A DNA stretch of 64,000 bases from Ruminococcus sp. (GTDB lineage: Bacteria; Bacillota; Clostridia; Oscillospirales; Ruminococcaceae), in NCBI GenBank assembly GCA_024403935.1, contig JAKSQV010000003.1, positions 1 through 64,000 of the forward strand, read 5' to 3'. Positions 52,088 to 59,606 of the stretch are shown here, one piece after another. A program made the translations under genes and the position numbers. How positions within the stretch are numbered: the first letter of the stretch is position 1; each line of letters starts with the position of its first letter. The notes under the pieces are model-generated. The model worked only from the letters and a program-made list of their open reading frames with translations, did no database searches and was not told the origin of the DNA.

Positions 52088-52855
52088 ATGAACAACAAAA
52101 TAAAGGTACTCATCGGGGACGATTCAGCAGGAACAGGCGTAAGTCTGGCGAATAAGCTCCGCGAAAAGGGAATGTACGCATATACGCGCAGAAAGGACTG
52201 CGGCGTTATTGTCGATTCGATACGGAATGACCCGCCCGATGCCGCAGTGCTCGACATCACTGCCGAAAACGGCGATGCGGTCACAATAATGAAAAAGGTG
52301 AGGGAGCTCGGAGTCAAATTCCCTGCATTCGTCATCACATCTGCATTCGACAACGAATTCATCGAGCGTCAGGTCATGGAAAACGGAGCTTCAAAGTTCC
52401 TTCTCAAGCCCTACGATGCGGACGACCTATTCGGAGCAATAAACTCTGCCCTCGGTGACAAGGCTAACAGCCTCAGTGACGACATGGAGATAGCTGTCAC
52501 CGATATTATCCATCAGCTCGGAGTTCCTGCTCACATCAAGGGATATCACTACCTCCGCACAGCCATACTCTACTCCATTGAGGACAAGAGCCTGCTTGAC
52601 AGCGTAACAAAGCTCCTCTATCCCACAGTCGCAGGGATATACGATACGACCTCTTCAAGAGTTGAACGAGCTATCCGCCACGCAATAGAGATAGCATGGG
52701 ACAGAGGCAACGTTGATACTCTCAACTCATTCTTCGGCTATACCGTTGACACAAGCAAGGGAAAACCGACAAATTCGGAATTTATCGCTCTCATCACGGA
52801 CAAGCTCCGCCTGCGCTTCAAAGCGGCTCTCAGGAGGACTCAGGTTCAGGCATGA
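52088..52855 (+). CDS. spo0A: Sporulation response regulator Spo0A
   Basis: A 255-residue regulator. The receiver domain (1-125) keeps the acidic pair LIGDDS, a phosphorylatable Asp in AAVLDITAE, Thr in FVITSAF and Lys in FLLKPYD, but the usual DIxMPxxDG loop is replaced by DITAENGDA. The C-terminal DNA-binding domain (about 140-250) is very well kept: [51 protein letters not shown]. It binds 0A boxes and commands sporulation or stationary-phase programmes. AGGAGG precedes the ATG. spoIVB is not upstream as it is in Bacillus and clostridia. Confidence 0.93.
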   Translation: MNNKIKVLIGDDSAGTGVSLANKLREKGMYAYTRRKDCGVIVDSIRNDPPDAAVLDITAENGDAVTIMKKVRELGVKFPAFVITSAFDNEFIERQVMENGASKFLLKPYDADDLFGAINSALGDKANSLSDDMEIAVTDIIHQLGVPAHIKGYHYLRTAILYSIEDKSLLDSVTKLLYPTVAGIYDTTSSRVERAIRHAIEIAWDRGNVDTLNSFFGYTVDTSKGKPTNSEFIALITDKLRLRFKAALRRTQVQA

Positions 52856-52881
52856 GGCGGCAGAAATAAGGAGGAATCACC

Positions 52882-53391
52882 ATGTCATTCAGAAAAATCG
52901 ACCTTTCAGAGCTTCAGTTCAACCCGTTCGCCAAAATAGGCAAGGAGTGGATGCTGCTCACAGGCGGCAAGCCGGACAGCTTCAATACCATGACCGCTTC
53001 ATGGGGACAGCTCGGCGTGCTGTGGAACAGAAACGTGCTGACCTGCTACATACGCCCGAACAGGTATACTTACGGCTTCATCGAGGACGGCGACACCTTT
53101 ACCGCTTCGTTCTACGGTGAGCAGTACCGCAGTGCTCTGTCGTTCTGCGGCTCACACTCAGGCAGGGACTGCGACAAGGTCAGCGAGGCAGGTCTTACAC
53201 CTGCGGAATTTGACGGAAACGTTGCCTTCGAGGAAGCAGATATGGTGCTCGTGTGCAGAAAGCTGTACAGCTATGACCTGACGGAGAGCGGCTTCCTCAC
53301 AGATGACGGCATACCTGCGCAGTTCTTCGGCTCAGATCCGTATCACCGCGCTTACATTTCTGAAATAGTCGGCGTGTACGTCAAGGAATAA
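52882..53391 (+). CDS. Flavin reductase-like protein
   Basis: A 169-residue FMN-binding split-barrel protein. The pattern FNTMTASWGQLGVLWNRNVL near residues 34-53 and RYTYGFIEDGDTFTASFYG match the flavin-reductase-like family seen in anaerobes, in which NADH or FMN-dependent reduction is presumed. AAGGAGG precedes the ATG at 52882, 26 bases after spo0A, so both share a transcript. Substrate unknown. Confidence 0.85.
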   Translation: MSFRKIDLSELQFNPFAKIGKEWMLLTGGKPDSFNTMTASWGQLGVLWNRNVLTCYIRPNRYTYGFIEDGDTFTASFYGEQYRSALSFCGSHSGRDCDKVSEAGLTPAEFDGNVAFEEADMVLVCRKLYSYDLTESGFLTDDGIPAQFFGSDPYHRAYISEIVGVYVKE

Positions 53392-53410
53392 CTCTTTATA
53401 CAGCTATAAA

Positions 53411-53452
53411 AAACAGAAGCCTCCTGTCCGGTAACAGACAGGAGGCTTTTTT
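53411..53452. terminator. Bidirectional terminator
   Basis: AGCCTCCTGTC (53418-53428) pairs perfectly with GACAGGAGGCT (53437-53447). T runs flank it on both strands (plus 53447-53452; minus TCTGTTTTTT), so it serves the converging flavin-reductase and cohesin genes. Confidence 0.9.
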
Positions 53453-53468
53453 CTGTTATTATACAGGA

Positions 53469-54122
53469 TCACTTTACAGTGACCGTTCCGCCCTTCCAGT
53501 TTTCAAAGGCGTATTTTTCAAGAGAAAGGTCGCCTTCCACATTTCTGAACATATCCGACCGTGTATCGTCGGGCGGCAGATAGTATATGCCAATATTGTA
53601 TACCGTACCCGATTTTGCGTTTTCGGGCACCTTGAAGAAGAACTTGGCTATCTCGCCGTCTCCTCCCATATTTCCTTCAAATATCTCCGTGAAAAAGAGC
53701 GAGCCGAGATGATTTGAGGTAAGCTCCTCGGGAAGCTTGTTTGTCCAGAGCATTCCCACCGAGCCTATCGAACGCTTGGAGGCAGCTCCGAGTTCATATT
53801 TTATGGTGTTCTGCTTGGGATCTTCCATCTCACAGGTAAGGGCATCATCGAAAGTGATGTGCAGACCGCAGGTGTTCCAGTTCTTGACTGCTCCGTTCAC
53901 GAAAAGCGATACCTCAGCAACTTCTCCTGCTGCTGCCTCAACATTCGAGAACATCAGCTCGGGACCGTCCTCTGCGGCGGTTATGCTGCTGTCGTAGCCG
54001 ACGGCGCCGGGAACTCCCTGATTTCCTGTTTCTGCCGATGTATCATGATCGCTGCCGCAGGCTGCTGAAAGCGCAAGCATAGCTGCTGCTGCGGTCATGG
54101 CAATAATTCTTTTAATGTTCAT
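53469..54122 (-). CDS. Lipoprotein with a single cohesin-like domain
   Basis: A 217-residue protein: lipoprotein signal peptide with lipobox MLALSAACG (Cys about 22), a short Gly/Ser linker (to about 50) and one beta-sandwich domain (about 52-216). The domain has cohesin traits: an opening strand PELMFSNVEAAAGEVAEVSL, CGLHITFDDALTCEM (cohesin ITYDxxLT strand), GDGEIAKFFFKVPENAKSG (cohesin DGxLxxxxFKVxxxAxxG turn) and a final GGTVTVK strand. It would display one dockerin receptor on the membrane. The ATG overlaps the stop of the upstream Clp gene (ATGA). Confidence 0.75.
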   Translation of the reverse strand: MNIKRIIAMTAAAAMLALSAACGSDHDTSAETGNQGVPGAVGYDSSITAAEDGPELMFSNVEAAAGEVAEVSLFVNGAVKNWNTCGLHITFDDALTCEMEDPKQNTIKYELGAASKRSIGSVGMLWTNKLPEELTSNHLGSLFFTEIFEGNMGGDGEIAKFFFKVPENAKSGTVYNIGIYYLPPDDTRSDMFRNVEGDLSLEKYAFENWKGGTVTVK

Positions 54123-56431
54123 TCTTTGCCCTGCTCCTTTTTGATGCCTGTAACGGTTATCTCATCACCGTCGGCGGAGATGTGTATTTCGCTGATCTCC
54201 GACGAATCCGTGATTATCAATTCTGCGACCTTATCTTCGATGTCCTGACGGATAACACGGCGGATGTCACGCGCTCCGTAAGGCTTTCCGTATGACTTCT
54301 CCGCAATGAGTGCGAGTGCCTTATCGTCATAGGAGACGGAGATGTTCTTTTCGGCAAGAGGCTCCTTCATTTCGTCTATCATGAGGGCGGCGATGCGTGC
54401 GAAATCATCCTTTTCGAGCTGTCTGAATACGACTATCTCATCAATACGGCTGATGAATTCGGGACGCAGGAAATCACGGAGTCCCTTCATTGCCTTGTCG
54501 CGTGAGATGTCATTCTCCGTGCGGTTGAAGCCGACTCCGACACTCTTGTCTGTTGAGCCTGCATTTGAGGTCATGCAGATTATGGTATTCTCAAAATTGA
54601 TGTTTCTGCCCTGAGCATCATCAATGTGACCTTCATCAAGTATCTGCATGAGGATATTCATAACATCAGGATGTGCCTTTTCTATCTCATCAAAGAGAAT
54701 AACGGAATACGGCTTGCGGCGCACCTTTTCGGTGAGCTGTCCTGCCTCATCATAGCCGACATATCCGGGAGGCGAGCCTATCATGCGCGCGACTGAGTGC
54801 TTTTCCATATACTCGGTCATATCGAGCCGTATCAGCGGCTCGGTGGAGTCGAACAGCTCCTCGGAGAGAGCCTTGACCAGCTCTGTCTTGCCGACACCTG
54901 TCGGGCCGACGAATATGAACGATGCAGGTCTGCGTCTCTTGCTGAGCTGTACTCTTGTACGCTTTATGGCGCGTGTGAGCACCTCAACAGCCTCGTCCTG
55001 TCCGAGAACACGCTTCTTCAGAGCCTCTTCGAGCTTTGATATTTTGAGGAATTCCGTTTCAGCTATCTTGCTTGCAGGGATACCCGTCCACAGCTCTACG
55101 ACCTTGGTGATGTCCTCCTCCGTGACCTGAACATTCTCTGCTTTTTCCTTCAGCTTTTCTGCATCATCAAGGAGATGTATGAGCTTGCTCTTGACCTCCG
55201 CGAGTGCCTGATAATCGGGCTCACTCTGCTCGGAGAGCGTCTTTTCCATGCCTCTGAGCACATCTGCTTCTTTGGTGAGCTTGGCATATTCGGCTATTTC
55301 GGGCGAGCGGATATTCGCATGAGCGCATCCCTCGTCCATGAGGTCGATAGCCTTGTCAGGCAGGAAGCGGTCGGTGATATATCTTTCGGACAGCACTGCA
55401 CACACTCTTATAAGATAATCCGAGATGTGGACCTTGTGGTAGTCCTCATAGTATTTCTTGATTCCGAGGAGCACGTTCACAGTGTCCTCAACTGTCGGCT
55501 CAGTGACTGTTACGGGCTGAAAGCGTCGTTCAAGAGCGGAATCCTTCTCGATATACTTTCTGTACTCGCCGAATGTTGTTGCTCCGATGACCTGAACCTC
55601 TCCGCGTGAAAGGGCAGGCTTGAGTATGTTTGCCGCGTTCATCGAGCCCTCTGAATCGCCTGCGCCTACGAGATTATGCACCTCGTCAATAAAGAGGATG
55701 ATATTGCCCTCGCTTTTTACCTCGTCAACAAGTCCCTTTACTCGGCTCTCGAACTGTCCGCGGAACTGCGTTCCTGCCACGAGAGCGGTAAGGTCGAGCA
55801 GATACAGCTTCTTATCGGCAAGATTCAGCGGAACGTTGCCCTCATTTATTCTCTGTGCGATACCCTCGGCAATAGCTGTCTTTCCGACACCCGGCTCACC
55901 GATAAGGCAGGGGTTGTTCTTGGTGCGGCGTGAAAGTATCTGTATCACACGCGCTATTTCCTTATCCCTTCCGATTATGCGGTCAAGCTTGCCGTCAGCA
56001 GCCTTCTGTGAGAGATTTGTGCAGTAGCTTCCGAGGAATTTCAGTTCCTTCTTCTTTTCCTTCTTCTCAGCCTTGTCACGACCGAATAAGCCCTTTCTGT
56101 GCGGCTTCTCCTCGTTCTCGGGAGCGGCTGAGCCTTCCTCCTGCTGGTCGGAGCTTTCCTCGCCGCCGAACATATTCGCTATCAGATCGGGCATTATGCC
56201 CTGTCCGCCCATCTCGAATGAGTCACCGTCAAGCATTCCCATCATCTGATCCGAAAGCTGTTCGATCTCCTCCTCGGTTATGCCGAGCTTTTCCATATAT
56301 TCAGCGACCTGCGGTATCTTTCTCTCTCTTGCACAGGCGAGGCACAAACCCTCATTTTTCTTTTCGTTTCCCTGTACAGATGTGATGAATACGACAGCAG
56401 GTCGTTTTTTGCAGTTGCTGCACATTATCAT
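54119..56431 (-). CDS. Clp ATPase, ClpE-like with N-terminal zinc finger
   Basis: A 770-residue AAA+ unfoldase for the ClpP protease or disaggregation. The N-terminus is a C4 zinc finger (CSNCKKRPAVVF ... CLACARE) as in ClpE, followed by a disordered linker. AAA-1 (about 185-390; Walker A GEPGVGKTAIAEG, Walker B ILFIDEVHN), a coiled middle region (about 420-490) and AAA-2 (about 500-760; GPTGVGKTELVKA, VILFDEIEKAHPDV) follow. AGGAGG is 7 bases before the ATG at 56431; the frame is open further upstream across the promoter. No double Clp_N repeat. Its stop overlaps the cohesin-lipoprotein start. Confidence 0.9.
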   Translation of the reverse strand: MIMCSNCKKRPAVVFITSVQGNEKKNEGLCLACARERKIPQVAEYMEKLGITEEEIEQLSDQMMGMLDGDSFEMGGQGIMPDLIANMFGGEESSDQQEEGSAAPENEEKPHRKGLFGRDKAEKKEKKKELKFLGSYCTNLSQKAADGKLDRIIGRDKEIARVIQILSRRTKNNPCLIGEPGVGKTAIAEGIAQRINEGNVPLNLADKKLYLLDLTALVAGTQFRGQFESRVKGLVDEVKSEGNIILFIDEVHNLVGAGDSEGSMNAANILKPALSRGEVQVIGATTFGEYRKYIEKDSALERRFQPVTVTEPTVEDTVNVLLGIKKYYEDYHKVHISDYLIRVCAVLSERYITDRFLPDKAIDLMDEGCAHANIRSPEIAEYAKLTKEADVLRGMEKTLSEQSEPDYQALAEVKSKLIHLLDDAEKLKEKAENVQVTEEDITKVVELWTGIPASKIAETEFLKISKLEEALKKRVLGQDEAVEVLTRAIKRTRVQLSKRRRPASFIFVGPTGVGKTELVKALSEELFDSTEPLIRLDMTEYMEKHSVARMIGSPPGYVGYDEAGQLTEKVRRKPYSVILFDEIEKAHPDVMNILMQILDEGHIDDAQGRNINFENTIICMTSNAGSTDKSVGVGFNRTENDISRDKAMKGLRDFLRPEFISRIDEIVVFRQLEKDDFARIAALMIDEMKEPLAEKNISVSYDDKALALIAEKSYGKPYGARDIRRVIRQDIEDKVAELIITDSSEISEIHISADGDEITVTGIKKEQGKE

Positions 56432-56518
56432 TGTTGTTCCTCCTGTTAAGCAGATGTGCTGTATGTCCTCCGCCGGATATGCGGAGCGTGTTAAGGCAAA
56501 ACCGCATAAAGATTGTGC

Positions 56519-56586
56519 GTCAGAAACGCAGTCAGATTTTTCGTCAGATCGTACAGAAATTTTGCAGGCATACTGTCGTATGTCAA
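56519..56586 (-). promoter_or_regulatory. Clp gene promoter with three GTCAGA direct repeats
   Basis: On the minus strand TTGACA (56581-56586) is followed 17 bases on by a poor -10 (AAAATT). Across the expected transcription start, GTCAGA occurs at 56519, 56531 and 56543, an exact 12-base step. A fourth copy is at 56639. This could be an operator. It does not fit CtsR (heptads at 10-base step) or the CIRCE element. Confidence 0.45.
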
Positions 56587-56672
56587 GAAATTTATGTGCA
56601 GAATGACGGAAAAGATGCAAGTTTATGGCGTACAAAGTCGTCAGACGCGCTTTGTGCGGTGTTGCCTTAATC

Positions 56673-57569
56673 TTATAGTGATGAAACAAAGGTATAGAAA
56701 TATTTGAATATGATAGAATCGTCAATAACGCCGCTGTTGAAGAAGAGCATCTCGTCGCTTCCCATGACAGCCCAGACGCGTATCAGCGCAGCTGCCACAG
56801 TCACGAACAGACCGCCCTTTATCACTCCTATGATACCGCCGCTGATGTGTGAGCCGACATCAATGTGCTCCTCATCCCTGGAAGTATACTGATGGAATAT
56901 GAAATAAACCAGTATTGCCAGTGCGGCAAACAGAAGTATAAATCCTATCAGCTTGTATATCGTGACGAATGCAGGCGCAGTGTAATTGTCCGCAATATAT
57001 TTCGCAGCAGGCGTGCGGTATTCGACATCGGTTATGAGGGGGAGCAGCTCCTTCATACCGCTGCTGTCGCTGCGTATCTCACGCGCAGCAGTCTCGGCAG
57101 CATATTTGCTCAGATTCTGAGCTGCAATGTCGCGTATCACGACTGCATAGCCCTCACGGACAAGCCTGCCTACCTCCTCATCTTCGCCTATCTTTCTGCC
57201 GTTGATGTTGTTGATATATTTTATCATCTTTTCGTCGCTGTAATCATCAGAGCTGAAGAGATTAGTGAGATTTTCGTTGTTTGCGTGGAGATTGTATCCG
57301 AACGAATCGAGATATGCCGCATACTTGTTAACAAATGTATCGGCTTTTATTGTATCGTCGATCTTGGAGATACAACTGCTCCTCAGTGTGCTTTTGTAAA
57401 GTGTCTCTGCCGTGCTGCTGCTTATACCGAGAGCAAGTGCAAGTGCTATTCCGTAGCCAACGGTCGATATTGCAGCCTTCATGGTTCCTTTTCTGCCGGA
57501 AAAGAATATACATACAAGTATTATTGCAACAGCGATTACATCATAGAACCACCAGAATTGATTTCCCAT
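56673..57569 (-). CDS. CvpA-like membrane protein
   Basis: A 298-residue protein with N-terminal membrane helices (about 8-25, 30-48), an extracellular, Asn/Asp-rich middle part (60-190) and C-terminal membrane helices (about 205-230, 240-265). The topology and the GSHISGGIIGVIKGGLFV turn resemble CvpA family proteins (colicin V production, now linked to envelope functions), with an enlarged loop. The ribosome site is weak. It ends just before the Clp promoter region and follows the DUF5711 gene. Confidence 0.7.
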   Translation of the reverse strand: MGNQFWWFYDVIAVAIILVCIFFSGRKGTMKAAISTVGYGIALALALGISSSTAETLYKSTLRSSCISKIDDTIKADTFVNKYAAYLDSFGYNLHANNENLTNLFSSDDYSDEKMIKYINNINGRKIGEDEEVGRLVREGYAVVIRDIAAQNLSKYAAETAAREIRSDSSGMKELLPLITDVEYRTPAAKYIADNYTAPAFVTIYKLIGFILLFAALAILVYFIFHQYTSRDEEHIDVGSHISGGIIGVIKGGLFVTVAAALIRVWAVMGSDEMLFFNSGVIDDSIIFKYFYTFVSSL

Positions 57570-57621
57570 GTTATTTGAGTACAGGCGTGAAGGGTCTGTA
57601 CATCCTCCCTTCGGACACTGA

Positions 57622-58788
57622 TCAGCTTTCGTAGTTGATCCTGTCGATTTTCTTATAACTTTTCAGATAAACATAATTTTCGCTTCTCACAAATCCCGTG
57701 TAGGAATCGTTGACCGCCGCGGTCGAGCGCAGCTTGCCGCTGAAATCATACGCGAGGACTGCATCTTTTGTCATTACGTAAGCCAGACCGTTTTCAACGG
57801 TGACATCAATGAGCGGACTTTCAAAGCCGACAATTACAGGCTCAGAGCTGCCGTCGCTGAACAGTATCATCTCATACTTTCGTCTGTCGTCGCTGTTGAC
57901 TATGACAGCCGATTCACCGTTGTCGCTCGAACCTCCCGCAAGGTCGCCCTCATAGCGGTAGAACGAGCTTATCTGACCTTTGCTGTCAGCGTAGCCGCAC
58001 GCCTCGATGCCGAGCACGAATGCGCCGCCGTCGAATCTGTATACATCAAGACCGAGCGTATCAAGTCCCGGAGAAGTCCATTTTGCCTTGTCCTCTGTGA
58101 AGCTTGCCTTCTGAACAGAGGTGACGAGCGATCCGTTTTCAGCATAGAAGTAGCTGATGACACAGCCCTGACTGTCTTCCTCAAAGCTTATGTCGTTCAC
58201 GCGCTCTACGCATTTTCTCTCGTATATCATCTTACCCTTGCGGTCATAGACGATTATCTCGCAGTCATAGTTGTCAGAGGTCGTTACCACTGCGGTATAT
58301 CCCTCTTTGCTCAGCCTTGCGAACATTATATTCTTGTCGAGCTTGTTCGTATACAGAACGCCCGATTTATCCTCAACGCTGAACTCCGTACCGCCGCTCT
58401 CAAAGAGCAGTGCCCTTCCGTTCACGGCTTCCATAACGGCGTTTGTAAGTGCATGCTGCCGTCGTTTTATCTCGCCGCCCTCCTCGTTATAGAAGTATAT
58501 GTATGCATCGCTCATGACAATGACATTTTCATTTGAGCAGCTGAGCTGGTACTGTGCTCCGCCGTTTATCTCGATAGGGAAGTTTCCCTCGGCAAGCTGT
58601 CCGTCGTTTACTATGGTCTTGTACTGTGTACCCAGTCCGCGCAGCTTTGGCATCCACAACTCCTGAGTATAGAACAGTACCGCTCCGATAGTTGCCAGCA
58701 AAAGCACTATCAGCAGCTTTATCCGCCGCTTTTTGCGTTTGTCCCTTTTTTTCTGCTCAACGATATCGTTGGCGTCGTACATTGGCAT
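57622..58788 (-). CDS. DUF5711 family membrane-anchored beta-propeller-like protein
   Basis: A 388-residue protein: a short basic cytoplasmic start (KKRDKRKKRRIKLL), one membrane helix (about 25-43), and an extracellular domain of about 340 residues. That domain has repeated beta-blade-like stretches (VIVMSDAYIYFYNEEGGEI; LYTNKLDKNIMFARLSKEG; VYVM-like AYVMTKDAVLAYDFSGKL). This is the DUF5711 pattern. AGGAGG is 7 bases before the ATG at 58788. Next to a CvpA-like gene; function unknown, probably envelope related. Confidence 0.8.
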   Translation of the reverse strand: MPMYDANDIVEQKKRDKRKKRRIKLLIVLLLATIGAVLFYTQELWMPKLRGLGTQYKTIVNDGQLAEGNFPIEINGGAQYQLSCSNENVIVMSDAYIYFYNEEGGEIKRRQHALTNAVMEAVNGRALLFESGGTEFSVEDKSGVLYTNKLDKNIMFARLSKEGYTAVVTTSDNYDCEIIVYDRKGKMIYERKCVERVNDISFEEDSQGCVISYFYAENGSLVTSVQKASFTEDKAKWTSPGLDTLGLDVYRFDGGAFVLGIEACGYADSKGQISSFYRYEGDLAGGSSDNGESAVIVNSDDRRKYEMILFSDGSSEPVIVGFESPLIDVTVENGLAYVMTKDAVLAYDFSGKLRSTAAVNDSYTGFVRSENYVYLKSYKKIDRINYES

Positions 58789-58844
58789 TGTTCTGCCTCC
58801 TCTTGTTCCGCAGCCTGCTCCCTTGGGCAGTACCGTATTTCTGT

Positions 58845-59606
58845 CTATCTGTTGCCGAAGAGCTCGTCCTCGGAGTAGAAAACCCTGTTCAGGTACAGAC
58901 CGTGTGCCATAGCAGTCCTGCCTGCGCGGAGACGGTCTTTTGCGGCGAGTATCTCCGGCATATCCTCCGGAGCTATCTTGCCCTCATTGATATCCAGCAG
59001 AGTGCCCGCGATTATCCTAATCATATTATACAGAAAACCATTCCCTTTTACAAGCATTATCACGGAATCACCATTATTTTCTATGTCAAGGGAATAAATT
59101 GTTCGTACAGTTGTTGAAGTGTTTGTACAGTCGGCACAAAACGATGCAAAATCGTGAGTTCCGACAAGATATGCCGCTGCAAGCCGTGCCTTTTCAACAT
59201 CAAAGGCGCGTCTGTAATGAAAAGCAAGGTCTGACGAAAAGGGGTCCTTTGACTCGCGGCAGTGCATCTTATAGATGTATTCCTTGCCCTTGCAGTCAAA
59301 CCGCGCATGGAAATCAGGCGGCACATCCTCGCAGCTCAGAATGGATATGTCATCGGGAAGCTCCCCGTTCACTCCGCGGCAGAAGCCGAGAGTGCGGATA
59401 TTGCTCTCTGTTTTGACATTGAAGCAGAAATTGTTTGCGTGAACTCCCGTATCCGTGCGCGAGCAGCCGATGATGCTCACAGGCTCGTTCAGCACCTTGG
59501 ATACGGCTTTTTCAAGCACCTCCTGCACGGTAACGGCATTTGTCTGCCGCTGAAAGCCGTGGTATCCTGTTCCGCGGTAGGCGGTCATCACCTTCAGATT
59601 TCTCAT
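58845..59606 (-). CDS. truA: tRNA pseudouridine(38-40) synthase
   Basis: A 253-residue TruA that isomerises uridines 38-40 in the tRNA anticodon arm. The catalytic Asp is in CSRTDTGVHANNFCF; other blocks are GTGYHGFQRQ at the N-terminus and GNGFLYNMIRIIAGTLL. Its start overlaps the stop of the YfhO-like gene by a few bases. TruA next to ECF transporter genes (ecfA-ecfT-truA) is the common Firmicute order; here the YfhO-like gene is inserted between ecfT and truA. Confidence 0.96.
   Translation of the reverse strand: MRNLKVMTAYRGTGYHGFQRQTNAVTVQEVLEKAVSKVLNEPVSIIGCSRTDTGVHANNFCFNVKTESNIRTLGFCRGVNGELPDDISILSCEDVPPDFHARFDCKGKEYIYKMHCRESKDPFSSDLAFHYRRAFDVEKARLAAAYLVGTHDFASFCADCTNTSTTVRTIYSLDIENNGDSVIMLVKGNGFLYNMIRIIAGTLLDINEGKIAPEDMPEILAAKDRLRAGRTAMAHGLYLNRVFYSEDELFGNR

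Noticed and set aside
56519..56548. CtsR operator before the Clp gene
   Set aside because: CtsR sites are heptads RGTCAAA at a 10-base step; these repeats are GTCAGA at a 12-base step.
54119..56725. 868-residue version of the Clp ATPase starting at 56725
   Set aside because: The extra N-terminal part covers the promoter and repeat region and lacks zinc-finger or Clp similarity; AGGAGG lies 7 bases before the ATG at 56431.
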